A stretch of 64,000 nt of DNA, from NCBI GenBank assembly GCA_900230115.1, contig LT907983.1, positions 4,696,774 through 4,760,773 of the forward strand. Reading direction: 5' to 3'. Position numbers and translations under genes: made by a program. The notes beneath the pieces are model-generated. The model did no database searches, was not told the origin of the DNA, and was given only the letters and a program-made list of their open reading frames with translations. The stretch's first letter is position 1. The number at the start of each line of letters is the position of its first letter. Below are positions 35,643 to 43,041 of this stretch, piece by piece. The stretch comes from Spirosomataceae bacterium TFI 002. GTDB lineage: Bacteria > Bacteroidota > Bacteroidia > Cytophagales > Spirosomataceae.

Positions 35643-35963
35643 ATGCGTAGAGACGTTTTTCAAGCAATTGCAGACCCAACAAGACGAGCCATTATTATGC
35701 TTTTGGCTGTAGGTGCTTTGACACCCAATGCTATTGCCGATCATTTTGATTCAAGCAGACAAGCTGTTTCAAAACATCTACGAATTCTTACGGAATGTGA
35801 AATAGTACAACAAGAGCAACAAGGCAGAGAAATTCATTATCACTTAAATGCAGCTAAGATGAAAGACTTAGAAAAATGGCTGGAGCAATTTAAACAGCTA
35901 TTGGCTAAACGCTTTGATCAATTGGACACAGTTTTAGAACAATTAAAATCAAAAGGAAAATGA
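35643..35963 (+). CDS. ArsR-family winged-helix repressor
   Basis: 106 residues. [48 protein letters not shown] is a full ArsR/SmtB helix-turn-helix. There are no metal-binding Cys clusters, so it belongs to the non-metal subgroup paired with AHSA1-type genes. Overlaps the next gene by four bases (ATGA). Likely autoregulates from the promoter at 35007. Confidence 0.92.
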   Translation: MRRDVFQAIADPTRRAIIMLLAVGALTPNAIADHFDSSRQAVSKHLRILTECEIVQQEQQGREIHYHLNAAKMKDLEKWLEQFKQLLAKRFDQLDTVLEQLKSKGK

Positions 35964-36937
35964 ACCCAAACTTAAGATTTGACTTCATTGTCAATAAAGA
36001 AAAAAACACTGTCAATGTGGAACGTGAGTTTGCTGCAAACCTTGAATTGGTTTGGGAAGCTTGGACAAATCCCGAAATTCTTGATCTATGGTGGGCACCT
36101 AAACCCTATAAAACTAGGACTAAATCAATGGATTTTCGTGAAGGTGGAATGTGGCTTTATGAAATGTATAATACCGAAGGTGAAAACCCGCAAGAATGTC
36201 ATTGGTGTAAAAATGATTACATCAAAATTGTAAATCAATCCATGTTTTCAGGTTTGGACGCATTCTGTGATGAAAACGGAATAGCGAATCCAGAAATGCC
36301 CAGGACCCAATGGACAAATAAGTTCAATGAAAATGGAGAGAAAACCCTTGTAACCATAACAGCTCAATACGATAGTCTTACTGACCTAGAAAAGATCATC
36401 GAAATGGGTTTTAAAGAAGGTTTTACAATGGCTATGGAAAACCTAGACCAGTACATTGAAGCAAAATTTAAACTTCGTAAGCATAACAAAACAAGTAACA
36501 GAGCAAGGGTATCAAGCTATTTAAATTTTGACGGGAAAACTGAAGAAGCATTTATGTTTTACAAAAAAGTTTTCAAAACGGAGTTTCTAGGAAAGGGCAT
36601 TGAACGTTTTGGTGACATTCCTGCCGAAACTGGGCACCCACCTGTTGCCGAAGAGATTAAGAAAATGGTTTTACATGTTGAACTGCCAATTCTTGGTGGA
36701 CACATTTTAATGGGAACAGACGCACCAAAAGAAATGGGATTCACATTAGCAAAGGGAAACAATATGCATATCTGCCTTGAGCCCGAAACAAGAGAAGAAG
36801 CAGATAGACTGTTTAACGAACTCTCTGTTGAGGGAAATATTTCAATGCCTATGGCCGATATGTTTTTTGGAGCCTATTTCGGTGAATTCTCCGATAGATA
36901 TGGCATCAATTGGATGATTAATTACATAAATGAATAA
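35960..36937 (+). CDS. Fusion of AHSA1-type SRPBCC domain and PhnB-like VOC domain
   Basis: 325 residues. Residues 10-165 are an Aha1/SRPBCC domain ([50 protein letters not shown]). A Lys/Arg/Asn linker near 170-185 leads to a glyoxalase/VOC domain of the PhnB type ([56 protein letters not shown]). In many relatives the two are separate neighbouring genes, so this is a gene fusion. Ligands unknown. Confidence 0.88.
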   Translation: MNPNLRFDFIVNKEKNTVNVEREFAANLELVWEAWTNPEILDLWWAPKPYKTRTKSMDFREGGMWLYEMYNTEGENPQECHWCKNDYIKIVNQSMFSGLDAFCDENGIANPEMPRTQWTNKFNENGEKTLVTITAQYDSLTDLEKIIEMGFKEGFTMAMENLDQYIEAKFKLRKHNKTSNRARVSSYLNFDGKTEEAFMFYKKVFKTEFLGKGIERFGDIPAETGHPPVAEEIKKMVLHVELPILGGHILMGTDAPKEMGFTLAKGNNMHICLEPETREEADRLFNELSVEGNISMPMADMFFGAYFGEFSDRYGINWMINYINE

Positions 36938-36941
36938 GACA

Positions 36942-37310
36942 ATGAAAAAGAACAAAATCATATTCTGGATAGCCACCATTATTATTGCTCTTATGGAAGG
37001 TGTAATGCCTTTGGTTACGTGGATAGCGGCACCACAATATATGACAGTTGGTACAAAAGCTTTAGGTTATCCAGACTACTTCGCTTATACTCTAATTGTT
37101 GCTAAAATACTTGGTGTTATAGCTATTGTTTATCCTAAAACACCAAAAGTGCTAAGAGAATGGGCGTATGCAGGATTTACATTCAATTTAATTTTTGCAG
37201 CCATAAGTCATATAATGGTAGATCAAGAAGTAGCAAATATTGCAATGCCTATCGTTGTAGGAATTGTATTGGGGGTTTCATATTTCTATTCACAAAAAAT
37301 CAAGCCTTAA
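36942..37310 (+). CDS. DoxX-like small membrane protein
   Basis: About 122 residues and four TM helices (IIFWIATIIIALMEG, then LIVAKILGVIAIVYP, FNLIFAAISHIMV and MPIVVGIVLGVSYFY). The LGYPDYFAYTLIVAKILG segment is typical of the DoxX-like family. Two ATG codons, 36930 and 36942, are possible. Part of the ArsR operon. Role unknown. Confidence 0.82.
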   Translation: MKKNKIIFWIATIIIALMEGVMPLVTWIAAPQYMTVGTKALGYPDYFAYTLIVAKILGVIAIVYPKTPKVLREWAYAGFTFNLIFAAISHIMVDQEVANIAMPIVVGIVLGVSYFYSQKIKP

Positions 37311-37327
37311 TTTATAAATCAATAATT

Positions 37328-37540
37328 ATGTCATTCAAAACATACATCAAAAATATTGAAGATAAAACAGGTAAAACCGCTGACGAATTTCAAAAACTAG
37401 CTGAAGAAAAAGGATTTACCAATAATGGAGACTTAGTAGCAAAAGCTACAGAAATAACTAATTGGCTTAAAAAAGATTTCGAATTAGGTCACGGACACGC
37501 TATGGCAATGTGTGCTTATATTAAAGGAAAAAGAGAATGA
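37328..37540 (+). CDS. DUF4287-type small protein
   Basis: 70 residues: MSFKTYIKNIEDKTGKTADEF, then WLKKDFELGHGHAMAMCAYIKG, the known DUF4287 signature. Last gene of the ArsR operon. Its last three codons and stop lie in the 25 bases shared with the NLP gene (37529 onwards), so the reading frame appears to end at a recombination junction. Confidence 0.85.
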   Translation: MSFKTYIKNIEDKTGKTADEFQKLAEEKGFTNNGDLVAKATEITNWLKKDFELGHGHAMAMCAYIKGKRE

Positions 37541-37580
37541 AAAGGCTCAAAACCAACTCCGAAAATGGATAACTCCCAAA
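37529..37580 (+). repeat. Remnant of the NLP gene (copy 2)
   Basis: 52 bases matching 31972-32023 (first 25 identical). Followed two bases later by the 155-bp repeat, whereas in copy 1 the two are 310 bases apart. It overlaps the end of the DUF4287 gene. Confidence 0.85.
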
Positions 37581-37582
37581 TA

Positions 37583-37740
37583 GGAATTTGTCTACTGTTT
37601 GGATTTGACTTACAATACAAGAACTACAGAATTATATACTTTCGTTACAATAAGTTCTTTTACCAGATTGATTAAACTCCTAGATTAGTAAAAATATTTG
37701 CGATATATCGAACATATGTCCTGATATATCGCTTTTGTGT
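37583..37740. repeat. 155-bp dispersed repeat, copy 2
   Basis: Second copy of the repeat at 32334-32486, ending 14 bases before the next start codon. Confidence 0.85.
37700..37732. promoter_or_regulatory. Palindromic operator-like site, copy 2
   Basis: GCGATATATC and GATATATCGC are perfect 10-base arms around a core holding ACATATGT. The equivalent site at 32446 has changes on both sides that keep pairing, which suggests the symmetry is under selection. Confidence 0.55.
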
Positions 37741-37754
37741 GTCATTAAAAGAAA

Positions 37755-38414
37755 ATGAAATTAATACCAGTAATAGAAATAGGATATAAAAATCAGGGGG
37801 TTGAATCTCCTGAAAATGGACCTTATTGGGAATATCCAAATGAATGGGACAATTTCAATAATGAGTCTTATAAAAAAGCAGGATTTAGTGACACTTTTAA
37901 ACCATTTGCCTCAGGAGCATCGCTTTACGAAATTGACCTGGTAAGTGATGATAACTTGAAGAAAATTGTTGTTGATTACACTGAAGAATTGCGAAAAGGT
38001 GAAAATGACCGAGAACAAGCAAGTCCTTTATTTGGCGGCTATGTCCTTGAAATTAATGGAGAAAGACTTTTTTACCCTCAATGTTGCGGAGATTTAGGTG
38101 ATATCCAGTTCTGGAGAAACATATCAAATGGCCAAGAATCCTTTTATGAAGGACATCCTGCTCCGATAGTGAAATTTGAAAATGACGAGATTTTGTTTGA
38201 CTTGACTTTTCAAGAGTTTGATGAAGAATTTACTCCAATTCCTGAGAGAAGAGTTTTTCGATTTAATAAAGACGAATTGAAAAAAGCAATTAAAGAAGCG
38301 GAATTGACCTTGGAGAAATTTGCAAACCGAATTCAAGCAATTAATGAATCAGAAAACTTGAATTTGGAAAGGGTTGAAGATTTGCTGGTTTGGGAAAATA
38401 TTAATTATCAATAA
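37755..38414 (+). CDS. Hypothetical protein, possible immunity-type
   Basis: 219 residues, acidic, soluble, no signal peptide. Motifs seen: NGPYWEYPNEWDNFNNESYKKAGF, GGYVLEINGERLFYPQCCGDLGDIQFW. The C-terminal 50 residues are helical. No family recognised. Its place after a mobile promoter-like repeat and before a palindrome, and its size, resemble those of immunity or accessory genes in cassette arrays. Confidence 0.6.
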   Translation: MKLIPVIEIGYKNQGVESPENGPYWEYPNEWDNFNNESYKKAGFSDTFKPFASGASLYEIDLVSDDNLKKIVVDYTEELRKGENDREQASPLFGGYVLEINGERLFYPQCCGDLGDIQFWRNISNGQESFYEGHPAPIVKFENDEILFDLTFQEFDEEFTPIPERRVFRFNKDELKKAIKEAELTLEKFANRIQAINESENLNLERVEDLLVWENINYQ

Positions 38415-38422
38415 AAAACGAA

Positions 38423-38494
38423 CACACAACAATGGCTAAAAAATCATAGCCACCCTTGCGGGATGGCAACGCTTTTTAGCCGGAACGTTGTGTG
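38423..38494. repeat. attC-like palindrome 4
   Basis: Outer arms CACACAAC (38423-38430) and GTTGTGTG (38487-38494), middle arms GGCTAAAAA and TTTTTAGCC, and an inner GCCACCC/GGGATGGC hairpin. Pairing is interrupted by a few unpaired bases on either side, as in integron attC sites. Confidence 0.7.
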
Positions 38495-38517
38495 TCACTG
38501 CAAACTGAGAAATTTAA

Positions 38518-38907
38518 ATGCCAGTAGGAGAAGTAATATTTGGAGCAATAGGGGAAATTATCGGCTATATAATAGTTGAAGTGATTATTGAGGGAATTGG
38601 AAAACTGATTCGAGCAATATATTACGGGCTTCGAAAACTTATAACCGGAAAGGAAAGAGAAATACCTGAATTGAAGAGAATTGAAAAACGTTTTCTCTAC
38701 AAAAAATTCAGACTAAAATCGGACTTTAACAAACGAATTCTAAAAGGAACAATGGGGACTGTAATGGAAGTAATTGACAAGCAAAACTTGTACGTTGAAT
38801 TTGAAAATTTAAATGGAAACCCAATTCTGATAGACGATGAACAGGTATTCAAAATTGAACGAAAAAGAATAATCCTGGAAAGAAAAAAACGAACACACAA
38901 CGGTTAA
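38518..38907 (+). CDS. Small membrane-associated hypothetical protein
   Basis: 129 residues. The N-terminal 40 residues are hydrophobic/glycine-rich (VIFGAIGEIIGYIIVEVIIEG), likely a membrane hairpin. The basic C-terminal half (KGTMGTVMEVIDKQNLYVEF) looks like a small SH3-like beta-barrel. Its stop codon lies inside the palindrome at 38898, so coding and boundary sequences are fused. Confidence 0.55.
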   Translation: MPVGEVIFGAIGEIIGYIIVEVIIEGIGKLIRAIYYGLRKLITGKEREIPELKRIEKRFLYKKFRLKSDFNKRILKGTMGTVMEVIDKQNLYVEFENLNGNPILIDDEQVFKIERKRIILERKKRTHNG

Positions 38908-38945
38908 TGTAAAATTGATTAAAACGCATTTTACATTAACCGTTG
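38898..38945. repeat. attC-like palindrome 5 (perfect)
   Basis: CAACGGTTAATGTAAAAT (38898-38915) and its exact complement (38928-38945) form an 18-bp stem with a 12-base loop. The right edge reads CCGTTGGCAGTAATTCC. Confidence 0.85.
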
Positions 38946-38950
38946 GCAGT

Positions 38951-39114
38951 AATTCCACAGATAAGACGTTCCAGAATTGATTTAAGGAAAGATATCACTT
39001 CTTCCACAGCTTATTAATTTCGCCTGCTAACGTAAAAGAGAAAATAAGAGAAATTGTCTTAAAATAGTACAACAAATGGAGCTAAAATTGTACTTTAACG
39101 TACGTTAGTCAGAA
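38951..39114. repeat. 164-bp gene-less cassette-like unit, copy 2
   Basis: 160 of 164 bases identical to 33198-33361, including palindrome 6 with outer arms CTAACGT (39027) and ACGTTAG (39102). Confidence 0.85.
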
Positions 39115-39150
39115 TTTTAACAAGCGACAAGAAAACCAATTAATATACAA

Positions 39151-39402
39151 ATGACATTGCCAAAAGACAGAATAGTAATTGCAAGTGATGTTAGTGACAG
39201 AGATGGCATTGGCGTTGAAATTTACCGTGACGACAAATTAGTAATTGAAATATTTCGAGACGACACAAAACGAACATGCACTGTTACATTATTCCAACAA
39301 GACATTTCATTAGATTTACTTGAAGAAAGTATTCAGATTTTCAAAAAGGAAATTCCTTGGGACTTTATTGACTATGACAACTTAGAACATTCAGACAGAT
39401 AA
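39151..39402 (+). CDS. Small hypothetical protein
   Basis: 83 residues, acidic, predicted beta-rich (IGVEIYRDDKLVIEIFRDDTKRT). No family recognised. Its stop overlaps the ATG of the next gene (TAATG at 39400-39404), so the two are a coupled pair and may act together. Confidence 0.6.
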   Translation: MTLPKDRIVIASDVSDRDGIGVEIYRDDKLVIEIFRDDTKRTCTVTLFQQDISLDLLEESIQIFKKEIPWDFIDYDNLEHSDR

Positions 39403-39761
39403 TGAACATAGTCATTAAAATAAATATTAACAACGACAGACCTCCATTTATTGAGAGAGTTTTTAAAGGTTTAGAACTCGTTTCTGAACGACCAGCAAAT
39501 GTATTATCCTACTATGATGTAACTTTAAGTGATACCGGACAAATGTCTATTTTTTCAGTTTCATTGACAGAAAAGCAAGTTCTGAAATTCGAAGAATGCG
39601 ACTTTGTGTTTAGTGAAAATGATTACCCTCTAAGAAAGTATTTATTAGAACTTAATATTGTCGAAGACAAAGTAGATGAAATTATGGAACGTGTAATTAA
39701 TGAAATAAATGACCTTTATTTTGAGAAAAAAGAGAATACATTATTAGAAATAGAAGCATAA
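39402..39761 (+). CDS. Small hypothetical protein
   Basis: 119 residues, acidic, soluble. No recognised domain; contains GLELVSERPANVLSYYDVTLSD and a helical C-terminus. Coupled to the 83-residue protein; the gene pair is enclosed by palindromes at 39027 and 39771. Confidence 0.6.
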   Translation: MNIVIKININNDRPPFIERVFKGLELVSERPANVLSYYDVTLSDTGQMSIFSVSLTEKQVLKFEECDFVFSENDYPLRKYLLELNIVEDKVDEIMERVINEINDLYFEKKENTLLEIEA

Positions 39762-39770
39762 AAACTACCG

Positions 39771-39900
39771 CTAACAGCACCTACACGCAAGTGTGGGTTT
39801 AGTGCTTCTATGAATGTGAAGTGCTAAATCCAAGTTCTAAACTTTTAATGAAGTTCAGTGCTAAAAATCCCCACCTGCGTGTAGCTGCAACCCGTTGGCA
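39771..39900. repeat. attC-like palindrome 7 (long form)
   Basis: Left edge GCTAAC, right edge CCCGTTGGCAG. Stem blocks TACACGCA/TGCGTGTA and GTGGG/CCCAC with bulges; the loop region repeats AGTGCT as in palindrome 3. No T run. Confidence 0.7.
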
Positions 39901-39926
39901 GTAATCAAAACAAAAAGCAATCATCA

Positions 39927-40961
39927 ATGATAAGATACTTAATATTTATATTCATTTTAAACAGTTTTCTTCCTTCGGTAGAAGCTCAAACAGTTTTTCA
40001 TACAGCTGATATAAGTAACTTTTATGAAGCTTTTGACAGCATCCAAACTACAAGCGAGAAGGAAAAGCAGTTAGAGTTTGTACAAGAATTATATATTAAT
40101 AGAGGAAGTGAAGGACTCAAGTATACAATACGGATAAATGAACAGAATGGCTTAACGGCAACGTCCGAAGATTGGCTTCGTATGATGCATTCATCCCAAG
40201 AACATTTTGAAAAAATTAGACCTTTTTTTTCAACTCTTTCAAATCAAATGTCAGTTTTGGAAGCTAACTTCTTGAAATTTAAAAAACTGTATCCCTCATT
40301 TACAGACGGTAATGTATACTTTATTGTTGGTTTAGGTCTATTTGGAGGCAGACCAGATGGTACTGACTTGTACATTGGGTGTGAATTACTTGCAAGTGAA
40401 AAACCCAATTGGGCTGTAAATATTGTACTGCACGAGTACGTCCACACACTACAAAAACATTCGAATAATGCCCTACTTGCACACAGTTTAAATGAAGGAG
40501 CTTGTGATTTTATAGCTGAATTAATAAGTGGAATACCACTTAGAGAGGTCTATCCAAATGGATACATCGATTTTGGATATAAGTATGAAGCCGAAATTTG
40601 GCAAGAATTTAAAAAGTATATCTCTTCAAGCGAGAAAGGGAGATTTTTTGATTGGCTGTATGGTACAAAAGGTAAAATTATTAGTGGTCAAGAGATGAAG
40701 GACTTAGGTTATTTTGTTGGTTATAAAATTTGCAAATCATATTATGACAATGCAGTTGACAAGACACAAGCTATAAAAGACATAATTGAAATGGACGTAA
40801 GTCAAGATGAATTTGCTAGGGCATTTCTCATTGCCTCAAACTATGTCCCTGAAAAAGACAGGAAGTTTATTGAGAACTTTAAATTTGCTAAATTAACAGA
40901 AGTAAAAGGTAGTTTCAAATTTAAAAAAATTACGGGTACAAGATTAAGAATAAGAAGATAA
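39927..40961 (+). CDS. Exported DUF2268-like zinc metallopeptidase, interrupted at its C-terminus
   Basis: 344 residues with a signal peptide ending VEA. Zinc site H169-E170-x2-H173 in LHEYVHTL, with E190 in LNEGACDFIAEL as likely third ligand, matching putative DUF2268-type proteases. The frame ends in basic residues (GTRLRIRR). One base extra near 40955 would continue into the starch/glycogen-binding-like domain encoded at 40962-41230, so the gene is probably frameshifted. Substrate unknown. Confidence 0.75.
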   Translation: MIRYLIFIFILNSFLPSVEAQTVFHTADISNFYEAFDSIQTTSEKEKQLEFVQELYINRGSEGLKYTIRINEQNGLTATSEDWLRMMHSSQEHFEKIRPFFSTLSNQMSVLEANFLKFKKLYPSFTDGNVYFIVGLGLFGGRPDGTDLYIGCELLASEKPNWAVNIVLHEYVHTLQKHSNNALLAHSLNEGACDFIAELISGIPLREVYPNGYIDFGYKYEAEIWQEFKKYISSSEKGRFFDWLYGTKGKIISGQEMKDLGYFVGYKICKSYYDNAVDKTQAIKDIIEMDVSQDEFARAFLIASNYVPEKDRKFIENFKFAKLTEVKGSFKFKKITGTRLRIRR

Positions 40962-41230
40962 TATTCACTTTTACCTTACCTAATCACATAGACAAAGAAA
41001 GCATTAGACATATTACAATAGCGGGTAATTTCAACGAGTGGAATCCAGAAGATTTGAATTTTATAATGACAAATGTTAAAGGCAGTAAATACGAAATTAG
41101 AGTACCGAAAGTGAATTTTAATGATGGAATAAATGAATTTAAGTTTGTGGTTAATGGAAATGATTGGCAACCTATTCCAGATGATGCCTTAAACACGCAA
41201 AATGGAAATCTGACATTTGAGATGGAATGA
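40962..41230 (+). pseudogene. Out-of-frame C-terminal E-set/CBM48-like domain of the metallopeptidase
   Basis: Read from 40964 the sequence gives FTFTLPNHIDKESIRH, ITIAGNFNEWNPEDLNF and EFKFVVNGNDWQPIPDDALN, then a stop at 41228. This is the pattern of AMPK/CBM48 carbohydrate-binding domains. There is no start codon for it and it is one frame off the peptidase gene. Either a real mutation or a sequencing error in the A-rich run near 40955. Confidence 0.7.
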
Positions 41231-41243
41231 ATTAAGACTACTG

Positions 41244-41304
41244 CCAGCAACGGTTATGATGTCCATGCCTCCTAAACGTCGGCACGGCACATAACCAAAA
41301 CGTT
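41244..41304. repeat. Degenerate attC-like palindrome 8
   Basis: GGTTATG (41252-41258) pairs with CATAACC (41290-41296); inner TGCC/GGCA. The left part CTGCCAGCAACGG mirrors the right edges CCGTTGGCAG of palindromes 5 and 7, but the matching right outer arm is lost. It marks the end of the cassette-like region. Confidence 0.5.
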
Positions 41305-41323
41305 TCGGAACGAATTTAAATAA

Positions 41324-41920
41324 TCACAAATTACTAATTACATCATTTAGAAAAGAGTTATAATTATTCAATTCTAATGGGACATCTGCGTTTTTCTCCA
41401 TATCGTGGAAATGATGCGTTGCCAATAATTCCATCCCTGTAAAAGCGTTCATCCTATGAAACCCAAACATCACACCTTCATCGACGCTCTTTTGATTGAA
41501 AAATTCATTTTCTAAGGTAAATGCTGTTTTTGGGGCATTCCAACTTGTAGTCAGCATATATTTCTTTCCGTGCATTAACCCACCTGTGCCGTAGTTGATT
41601 TCTGGATTTTTTCTGCTTCTTCCATCACTTTTATAAATTCCATTTTGATGCCCCTCCGTAAATACTTCATCTATATATTTTTTAAATCCAAAAGGAATTT
41701 GAAACCACCAAATTGGAGTATGATAAATCACTAAATCTGCCCATTTAAATTTTTCTACTTCTTCTTTAGAATTATAATTATCACCGACTTGAGTAGACTT
41801 AACTTCAAATCCTTCTAAAGATTCAAAATATGAAATCGTATTACTGAAAAGTGTTTCATTAAATTTCCCTCCAGAGTGTGCAAATGGATGACTCCCGTTT
41901 ACTACAAAAATATTTTTCAT
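41324..41920 (-). CDS. NAD(P)H dehydrogenase (quinone), MdaB family
   Basis: 198 residues. KNIFVVNGSHPFAHSGGKFNETL binds the flavin phosphate, VIYHTPIWWFQIPFGFKKYIDEVF and GGLMHGKKYMLTTSWNAP are MdaB/KefF-type motifs. Two-electron quinone reductase guarding against redox cycling. Divergently arranged with the LysR gene at 42014, which likely regulates it. Confidence 0.92.
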   Translation of the reverse strand: MKNIFVVNGSHPFAHSGGKFNETLFSNTISYFESLEGFEVKSTQVGDNYNSKEEVEKFKWADLVIYHTPIWWFQIPFGFKKYIDEVFTEGHQNGIYKSDGRSRKNPEINYGTGGLMHGKKYMLTTSWNAPKTAFTLENEFFNQKSVDEGVMFGFHRMNAFTGMELLATHHFHDMEKNADVPLELNNYNSFLNDVISNL

Positions 41921-41974
41921 TTATTGCTTTATTAATTTTGGGCAAAATTAAAGCAACCAATACTATTGTAAAAA

Positions 41975-41999
41975 TAATACAAATCATACATTTGTATTA
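41975..41999. promoter_or_regulatory. Operator-like palindrome between mdaB-like and LysR genes
   Basis: TAATACAAAT and ATTTGTATTA are perfect 10-base arms with a 5-base spacer. It contains the T-N11-A form of LysR boxes and lies in the shared promoter region. Confidence 0.6.
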
Positions 42000-42013
42000 C
42001 AATATTAATGGGT

Positions 42014-42916
42014 ATGGTGAATTTAGAATGGTATAGAACCTTTAAAGAAATATACGAAAACGGAACTTTAACTAAAGCTTCAATTGCTCTATACGCTTCA
42101 CAGCCAGGAGTAAGCGTGCATTTAAATGCTTTGGAAGCTTATGTTGGTAAAAAATTATTTGAAAGGACTTCGAGAAAAATGATTCCAACAGAGGATGGGA
42201 AGTTTTTATATGAATATATTATTGAATCATTGAACAAACTAGAAATAGCAGAGCAGCATTTCAAAAAAACAACGCAAGAAAAAAATCCGTCTCTAAATAT
42301 TGGAATGTGTTCTGAAATGTTTCAACTCATTATTGAACCTGAAATTCCAAAATTAGAGTTTGACTTAGTGGCACGATTTGGAGCACATACCGATTTAATT
42401 AAAGACCTTAATAACGGTATTTTAGATTTAGTGATCACACCCAAAAAACAGAATGAAAAAAAGTCTTTGGCAGAGTATGTTCCGTTTTCAAAAGAAAGAA
42501 TCATTTTAATAGCTGGAAATAAAACGGACACAGCTCAAATACATGCACATATTAAATCTAATGATTTGAATAAATTAGAAGATGAACTACTTAAGAATAT
42601 TTGGTATAGTTCGTCAAATGAAATGGAGCATTTTAGACGTTTTTGGTTTGAAAATTTCAACAAGAAGCCTACTTTCAAACCCAATTATATTTTACCTAAT
42701 ATCACTTCTATTATTAGGTGCTTATCAAATGAAAATGGACTTGCATTAGTACCTGATTTTCTATGTCAAAATGAAATTTCGAAAAACGAAGTAATGTTAG
42801 TTTGGGAAGGAAATGTAAAAAGAGAGAACACCTTATATTTTGCATCAAGAACTGATTTGAAATATAAAAAAGAGTTAGATATACTTCGAAATATATTTAA
42901 AGTAAAGATGAAATAA
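42014..42916 (+). CDS. LysR-family transcriptional regulator
   Basis: About 300 residues from ATG 42014 (MVNLEWYRTFKEIY); an ATG two codons upstream is also possible. The winged helix (TLTKASIALYASQPGVSVHLNALEAYVGKKLFERTSRK) is standard; the rest is the periplasmic-binding-like effector domain. Divergent from the MdaB-like quinone reductase with the palindrome between them. Confidence 0.92.
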   Translation: MVNLEWYRTFKEIYENGTLTKASIALYASQPGVSVHLNALEAYVGKKLFERTSRKMIPTEDGKFLYEYIIESLNKLEIAEQHFKKTTQEKNPSLNIGMCSEMFQLIIEPEIPKLEFDLVARFGAHTDLIKDLNNGILDLVITPKKQNEKKSLAEYVPFSKERIILIAGNKTDTAQIHAHIKSNDLNKLEDELLKNIWYSSSNEMEHFRRFWFENFNKKPTFKPNYILPNITSIIRCLSNENGLALVPDFLCQNEISKNEVMLVWEGNVKRENTLYFASRTDLKYKKELDILRNIFKVKMK

Positions 42917-43041
42917 ACGCAGTACAAGACCGCATTACCCCAATTTCGTGAATGAGAATTTTGCTATACGATAAATCTTAACAAATAAAGATTGTAACAA
43001 CCCATACGTGACTTTGCTTATAAAAACACGTTTCCTCTTAC

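Noticed and set aside
33126-39900. Palindromes considered as plain transcription terminators
   Set aside because: They lack T runs, some are over 120 bases long with interrupted stems, and share AAC/GTT edges; terminator function for some cannot be excluded.
32183-41310. CRISPR array or insertion sequence as the explanation for repeats
   Set aside because: Repeats are few, long, not evenly spaced, and there is no transposase, cas gene or target duplication.
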